Notes under the pieces: generated by a model
What the model saw: the letters and a program-made list of their open reading frames with translations, nothing else
The model's database searches: none
What the model was told of the DNA's origin: nothing
Assembly (NCBI RefSeq): GCF_029227915.1
Contig: NC_079881.1
Coordinates: 6,264,001-6,324,000 of the forward strand
Length of the DNA stretch: 60,000 nt
Direction: 5' to 3'
Origin: Hydractinia symbiolongicarpus
Taxonomy: Eukaryota; Cnidaria; Hydrozoa; Anthoathecata; Hydractiniidae
Translations under genes and position numbers: made by a program
Shown: piece by piece, positions 55,287 to 60,000 of the stretch
Numbering within the stretch: position 1 is the first letter of the stretch
Layout of the letters: the number at the start of each line of letters is the position of its first letter

Positions 55287-58200
55287 GTGAGTATTTTATA
55301 TTTAACATAATTTTAAAAAAGAAGGCATTTAAAAAGTGGCTAGCTAAATTCATCCACTGAATTAAAAGAAGGGTGATACGAGGGTGCCGATAAGCTGCAT
55401 ACGCCGTAAAAAGTGCGGGCAATTTCGGGTGAGTTCCGCGTTTTGAAAAAAATTCAAGTATTCGACCGAAAAGACCCGCATATGGCGAAAACATTGCCCC
55501 CCCCCCAAAAAAAGACAGACACTAGCGTATAATCCGCCAACTCCGTGAAAAAAACACATTTAACGTCCTTATATCCATATCGTCAACATATCGGTTATTT
55601 CAAACTTATATTATCGTAGAGCTCTCTGTTCGGGGGGTATGACAAGAAAAAAAATACATTTATTTGTGGACAAATAAGCCGGATCCGACATGTACTATCA
55701 TCCGATAATCCCGTGATGGATCCTTCAACTCCGTGAAATTTGAAAAACATGTTTGCTTTCTGATGACTAGCAAAAATATTTTAAAAATTAAAATATTCCT
55801 TAGAAAACATTCTTGAATCATTGGACCCTCAGAAAAGGTATATATAACATGACCATAATTATAATCAATTAACTGAGATAACAATATATATAAAAAATAA
55901 CCACCGTCACGCTTGACTTGAAAATCACAAAAAGGTGTAGCCGGCTGAACTTACTACCAAACTTTTGTCATCACAAGTTCCGACGCCCCTAAAATGATTA
56001 AGTGGTAGTATCAACCCCCTGAATCGAATTCATTCATTGAAAATGGTAGACAGAGCTGTGGTAAGTTGTTGTAGGCTTCGAAAGCAGTTTCACGGAGTTA
56101 TCGGATTCACGGAGTTGGCGGATCATACGCTAATATGATTAAAAAAAACTATGAAAATTAAAATAAACTTACTATGTGGTAGCGAAGTTCTTAAAAGAAC
56201 TGTATTAATGGTTTCTGGTAAAGTTCACTTTATAAATAACTTATATATATATTAACTCCTTTCTCTTTAAGCACCTTCTTCCCATCTATTGTCTGCATGG
56301 TTTGTTACAAGGAATTGCATTTCTGGAATGTCCCAGGCTAGTTCAGGAAAGTGCGGGCGGTTTCGGGGGTCAACCGCCAATTTTATTTGAAAAGTCGCCC
56401 GAACTTGCCCGTATGGCTTTTGCGGCTTATCAGCAACCTCTTAGGTGATGTCAGAAAACCAAAAGCTAGCTAGTAGGGGCGTTCGAAAAAATTTTTCGGG
56501 CTACGTTAGCAGAATATGCTAAGGGGGAGAAGGGCTGAAGTTTGAAAAAAAAATCTGCTAGGGATTGAGAAATTTTAAAAATTTGTTTGTGGCCTGAAAA
56601 TTCTTCGTTGTTCGTGAGCATAATTCCTCTTCTCATCAACTCCGATAACTTTTATCTACAAAACACGCCCCTGAGCCTTCCAAGTTTTATCCGAATGTGT
56701 GTATTTCACGGACGGAAATCCGCTAAAAGAGGGGGGGGAGGGTCTAAATCTTAGCGACGATAGGGGCCCGAAAATTTTTTTCGAAGGCCCCTAGCCTATA
56801 CCGGCCTAATTACGTGATGATATAAACAAACAGCTTTAGGAATGATCTGGCCAACTCTTTTTGCCACATAACTTCATGGTTTTGACTATAAGCCATCCCT
56901 AGAAACAACTTTGCAAAAATGCTGAGGAAAAGGGTGGACATATAGGCTCGGGAGAAAAAGAAATTGACTAAAACATCCTATTTCCTTGATTTACATCTTA
57001 ATTCCGTGCTATGTTTTTTTCTTAATGTGCGATCCACTGAAATTACTTATAAAGTCTATTTTATGATTAAAATAGTTGCAATACTTAGTTACTTGTTTTT
57101 GCTCGACCGGTGTTCACCTTAACCTTGTTTTCTTGTGCTGCTCCAATACCTGCAAAAGGTAGTGGGATGAATACAGCATTTTTAAGTACTGTCAGGAGAC
57201 TGTTGTTCAGGTCTTGATTTTGTTGCATATTTAGGGCCTGAGGCTCATCAGGTACAGTCCTGAGAAAATTGTCAAAATAGGTTTTGAACTTTCCTACTGT
57301 GCATCCACTTAGTCTCTAATCATTTTGGGAAGAGAGTTAGAGTCTGGGTGCATGATACAAAAAAAGGATAGTGTGGAAGGGAGAAGTGACTTTTGCTGGC
57401 AGATGACATTACTTCTGGGAGTTTGTAGAGTCTTCCTTTACCTTGTTTTGTGTGGCATAAAATAGGATGAAGAAGGAAATTTGTTACAAAGTCTTCTAGT
57501 ATTTTCCACAAGTAGATAATTTGGTCTATCTCTTTTTTGTATTAATGATTACTATATTCTAGTAATTTTTTCTATCAGAACTACAGATTTTTCGCAAAAA
57601 ACTTGATTGTACTGATTCAAGTGATTTCACAAGGTAGTTCAAGGAAGGTGACCACAACTGCAAGCAATATTCTAGATGGTGTTTTTTATGTAAAGAAAAC
57701 AAAGTATATATATATATATATATTTAAGAAAATCCTTTCATTTAATTTTTAAAAATACCCAATGAAATGATATGTTACAGGTAATATGAATTCAAAATCT
57801 TTCACCTAAAATCTGATGGATTTTGCTATTGTCTACAAGGTGCCATCTTGAAAAATTGTGATTGCGTGCTTTCAGCAGTTGTCCTTGTATACAGTGCATT
57901 ACTTTTATGATAATGGAGGATGTCTTTCTTTAAAAATGTATACATGTTTTGATGCTTTTTTGTGTTACAAAAACAATTTTCAAAAAGTTGAAATTATCTC
58001 TTCTTGTTAGATAGCGGTTTTGTATGCTTTGCTACACAGGTTGTAAAGTTTAACTTGCACCAACACCATAGAAAATCAAAGATAGTATCTTATTTCCACA
58101 ATTGGGTATAAAAGTTTACCCAGAAAATATCAAAGTTGTTCTTTTCACTATATATATTTTATATTCTTTATGTTGTATGTTAGAGATGGCACCAATAACC

Positions 58201-59928
58201 AAAGTTGTTATGGATAACCAGGCTTATCAATAAGAAAATAACACTAGAGCAATAAATCGCTCCCCAAGATTACAATAATTTGAACTGGGCGAGCAATCTG
58301 AATAAGTTTATAAACACAGATTTTATCTCAAAGTCTTTTTTAACTATTTTCTTTTATCTTTTTTTATATATATTTTGGTTCTTTTTTCATGTAAATAATG
58401 AGAAAGGGAACCTTAATTCCATGTGAGATGAAATAATATTGCTCAGCCAGAAAACTTTTTGTGGAATTGGGGGAGCAATTATTGGCTCAGCTAGTTTGTC
58501 ATTTCTCAGAATTGGGTGAGCCTTTGGGTGAGCAAGAGCAATTGCTCTTCCCTTATTGATAGGCCTGGATAACAGTAAGACCAACTAATCAAGACCTCAC
58601 AGTCGCCTTGCAAGCTTTAATTTATTCACAAATTCTCGTCTGAGCAAATAACAGCGAGCAGGTTGAATATTGCAAAATATTGTGATGTTTATTGAGATAA
58701 AAATGTAAATCCTTTTAAAATTTTTATAAAAAAATAGTAAAGTAAAATGTATCTGAACTCTTTTTGTATCTTAGACTGGTGTTACACATCGCAAATGTTT
58801 CACATTTTAGCCGTTTTTTTATTTCAACAAAAGTTAATTCAATGAAAAGTATTTGAAATGAGTTTAAAATTGGAAGTATATCAGCTTTTAAGTAAGATTT
58901 TCCTGAAATTACCATTATATATAAATTATTAAATTTTAGAAACTTACTATAGGTTTCCATTGTTTGGTTTCTCTTAATAAAGAAGATAACAACAAAAATG
59001 GTGGTTTCAGTAGTGATGATAAGGAGGGGCTAACGTATAAGGTAGCCAAGAAACAAGTCATATATATGTATGCATATACTTTAAATTTAGAAAGCCCTGC
59101 AGGATGTTAGAAGTGGTCAAAAGGCTAATATCATAAACCGCAAAAGAAATTTGAATACCCCTGGAAAAAATAAAAAATCTATATTAGATCGAGCATCTAC
59201 CTTTACTGGAAGTTCTATCAAAATAATTGCTAAAAATAAAAATTCAGTGAAAGACAGGAAAGCACTTGTAAAAGGTGAGATCTGCTACGTCTGTTGCTTT
59301 TAGCTTGTGTGTTCGGTAGAAAATTTCAGCCAAAAAAAATGTTTGGAATCATATAACAATGTGTGTTTTATCTATTTATACAGAAAGTTGATTTTAAGAT
59401 ATTTTTAAATGTCAAAATTATTAACAATATTTCTTAAGAGGAATAATTATGTCCATTTTAATACTCATGTATATTTCATTGATCGAGTAATTGACATGTC
59501 AAATTTCTTTCCCTCCTTTTTTCTGACCCTCTACTTAATTATGGGTCAGGAGCCTAAAAACATATGCACACTTATCACACTCACTACCTACGCAACCAAA
59601 GTATCATCATATAATTTGTCAGTAGCAGCAGCGCTGCCATCTATACCTTTCTTCTCAAAATTTGTTAACTACAGAGCTAAATGTTATAGTGCTAATATTG
59701 TACCCATAATACTTTGTATGAAAGTACAGAAGTATTATAAAAACATTCATCTCATCTTCAGGTAATTCCTTATCTGTTGTTACGAAAAATAAAGTAAGGA
59801 ACCGCAAGAGAAATAACAAATCGAGGCGATCAGGTGGTAACAGTAGTCAACTGAACACATCCACTAGTGATGATGACAGTTACCAAGAATTATATGCTCC
59901 AGAGCCCAATTTTGTCTCGCCAATTAAG
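54858..59928 (+). CDS. POLDIP3/SKAR-like mRNA-export adaptor, 5' part (three exons, runs off the window)
   Basis: Exons 54858-55286, 59091-59274 and 59762-59928 join in frame (260 residues) and end at a GTAAAT donor, so the gene continues past 60000. The N-terminus (DLSLDQIINKNRKK) resembles the UAP56-binding motif of TREX adaptors (ALYREF, UIF, POLDIP3). HFDARAKLQAKKQALKS and KALQDVRSGQ resemble the FDAR/DAREKL repeats of POLDIP3. It is very Lys/Asn/Arg-rich. The RRM expected for POLDIP3 would lie downstream and is not visible, so UIF/FYTTD1-type adaptors remain possible. Inferred role: a nuclear link between mRNA and the export machinery. Confidence 0.55.
55380..56440. mobile_element. Composite element with ~45-base inverted ends (outer)
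   Basis: Left end GAGGGTGCCGATAAGCTGCA (from 55380) matches the reverse complement of the right end, GAGGTTGCTGATAAGCCGCA (ending 56440), and both run on to a GGGCAAxTTCGGG block. The MITE below lies inside it. Confidence 0.6.
55523..56132. mobile_element. TA-flanked MITE with ~25-base TIRs (inner)
   Basis: TA, then GCGTATAATCCGCCAACTCC (55525 on); the right end is the reverse complement of GCGTATGATCCGCCAACTCC, then TA at 56131-56132. Secondary CACGGAGTTATCGG / CTCCGTGAAATTT copies sit inside each end. No transposase. Confidence 0.8.
57130..57665 (-). mobile_element. Degenerate LINE (CR1/L2-like) RT 3' fragment
   Basis: The minus strand reads LEYCLQLWSPSLNYLVKSLE near 57590-57660, like the conserved LEYC.Q.WSP...L..LE.VQ end of CR1/L2-type RTs, followed by KLPEVMSS and later debris with many stops. 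It is a broken relic. Confidence 0.5.
59091..59274 (+). CDS. POLDIP3-like gene, exon 2
   Basis: KALQDVRSGQKANIINRKRN, LNTPGKNKKSILDRASTFTG ... KDRKALVK. Acceptor TTAAATTTAG, donor AAAG|GTGAGA, phase 1. Confidence 0.7.
59762..59928 (+). CDS. POLDIP3-like gene, exon 3
   Basis: NSLSVVTKNKVRNRKRNNKS, then STSDDDSYQELYAPEPNFVS, PIK. Acceptor CATCTTCAG, donor AAG|GTAAAT. The split Gly codon with exon 2 supports it. Confidence 0.7.
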
Positions 59929-60000
59929 GTAAATTCACCCGTTTTTTTTCTATCAAGCAGATTAACACTCTAAAACTATGCTTCTAAGTTAAAACTGGCT

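Larger units (their letters stand above)
55287..59090 (+). other. POLDIP3-like intron 1 (3.8 kb)
   Basis: Contains a nested inverted-repeat element (55380-56440) and an inverted LINE relic (57130-57660). A (TA)n run lies at 57705-57722. Confidence 0.7.

Overview
This is AT-rich, intron-rich animal nuclear DNA. It is dominated by one large voltage-gated calcium channel gene and littered with degenerate repeats. GT-AG introns, an intron-containing histone H3.3 gene, non-LTR retrotransposon debris, TA-flanked MITEs and hairpin/CTRR repeats resembling Helitrons point to an invertebrate. I favour a cnidarian, but nothing in the window proves the phylum.

Layout. (1) 407-1751, minus strand: a small two-exon gene for an unrecognised, lysine-rich, coiled-coil protein of 187 residues, reconstructed across an intron. 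(2) 1.8-20 kb: no convincing gene. The stretch holds Helitron-like hairpin repeats (8.1-8.3, 9.25-9.78, 17.3, 17.9-18.1 kb), a foldback block (7.4-7.55 kb), two strong hairpins (14.3 and 15.1 kb), a degenerate tRNA-Thr-like or SINE head (11.2-11.3 kb) and short tandem repeats. (3) 20199-50101, plus strand: a complete T-type (Cav3) calcium channel alpha-1 subunit gene. I resolved 27 coding exons whose phases all match, giving 5,982 coding bases and 1,993 residues. It has four 6TM domains, an E-E-D-D selectivity ring, the gating-brake linker and a histidine-rich I-II loop. Its introns carry an antisense broken LINE, MITEs, inverted repeats, a roughly 1.1 kb minisatellite and (GAAT)n tracts. (4) 52763-54488, minus strand: a two-exon histone H3.3 gene, tail-to-tail with Cav3. 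(5) From 54858, plus strand: the first three exons of a basic protein with a UAP56-binding-like N-terminal motif and POLDIP3/SKAR-like repeats. It starts 369 bases from the H3.3 start codon, head-to-head, and runs off the window.

How the genes relate. The channel is a membrane excitability gene and is unrelated in function to its neighbours. The H3.3 and POLDIP3-like genes look like a divergent housekeeping pair (chromatin and mRNA export) sharing a compact promoter.

Most unusual observation. Two Cav3 introns carry tandem repeats built on their own splice sites. Intron 8 begins with six GT donors exactly 19 bases apart, the first being the real donor. Intron 17 ends in a 28-base-unit array whose recurrent TAGCTG core is the same as the real acceptor junction of exon 18.
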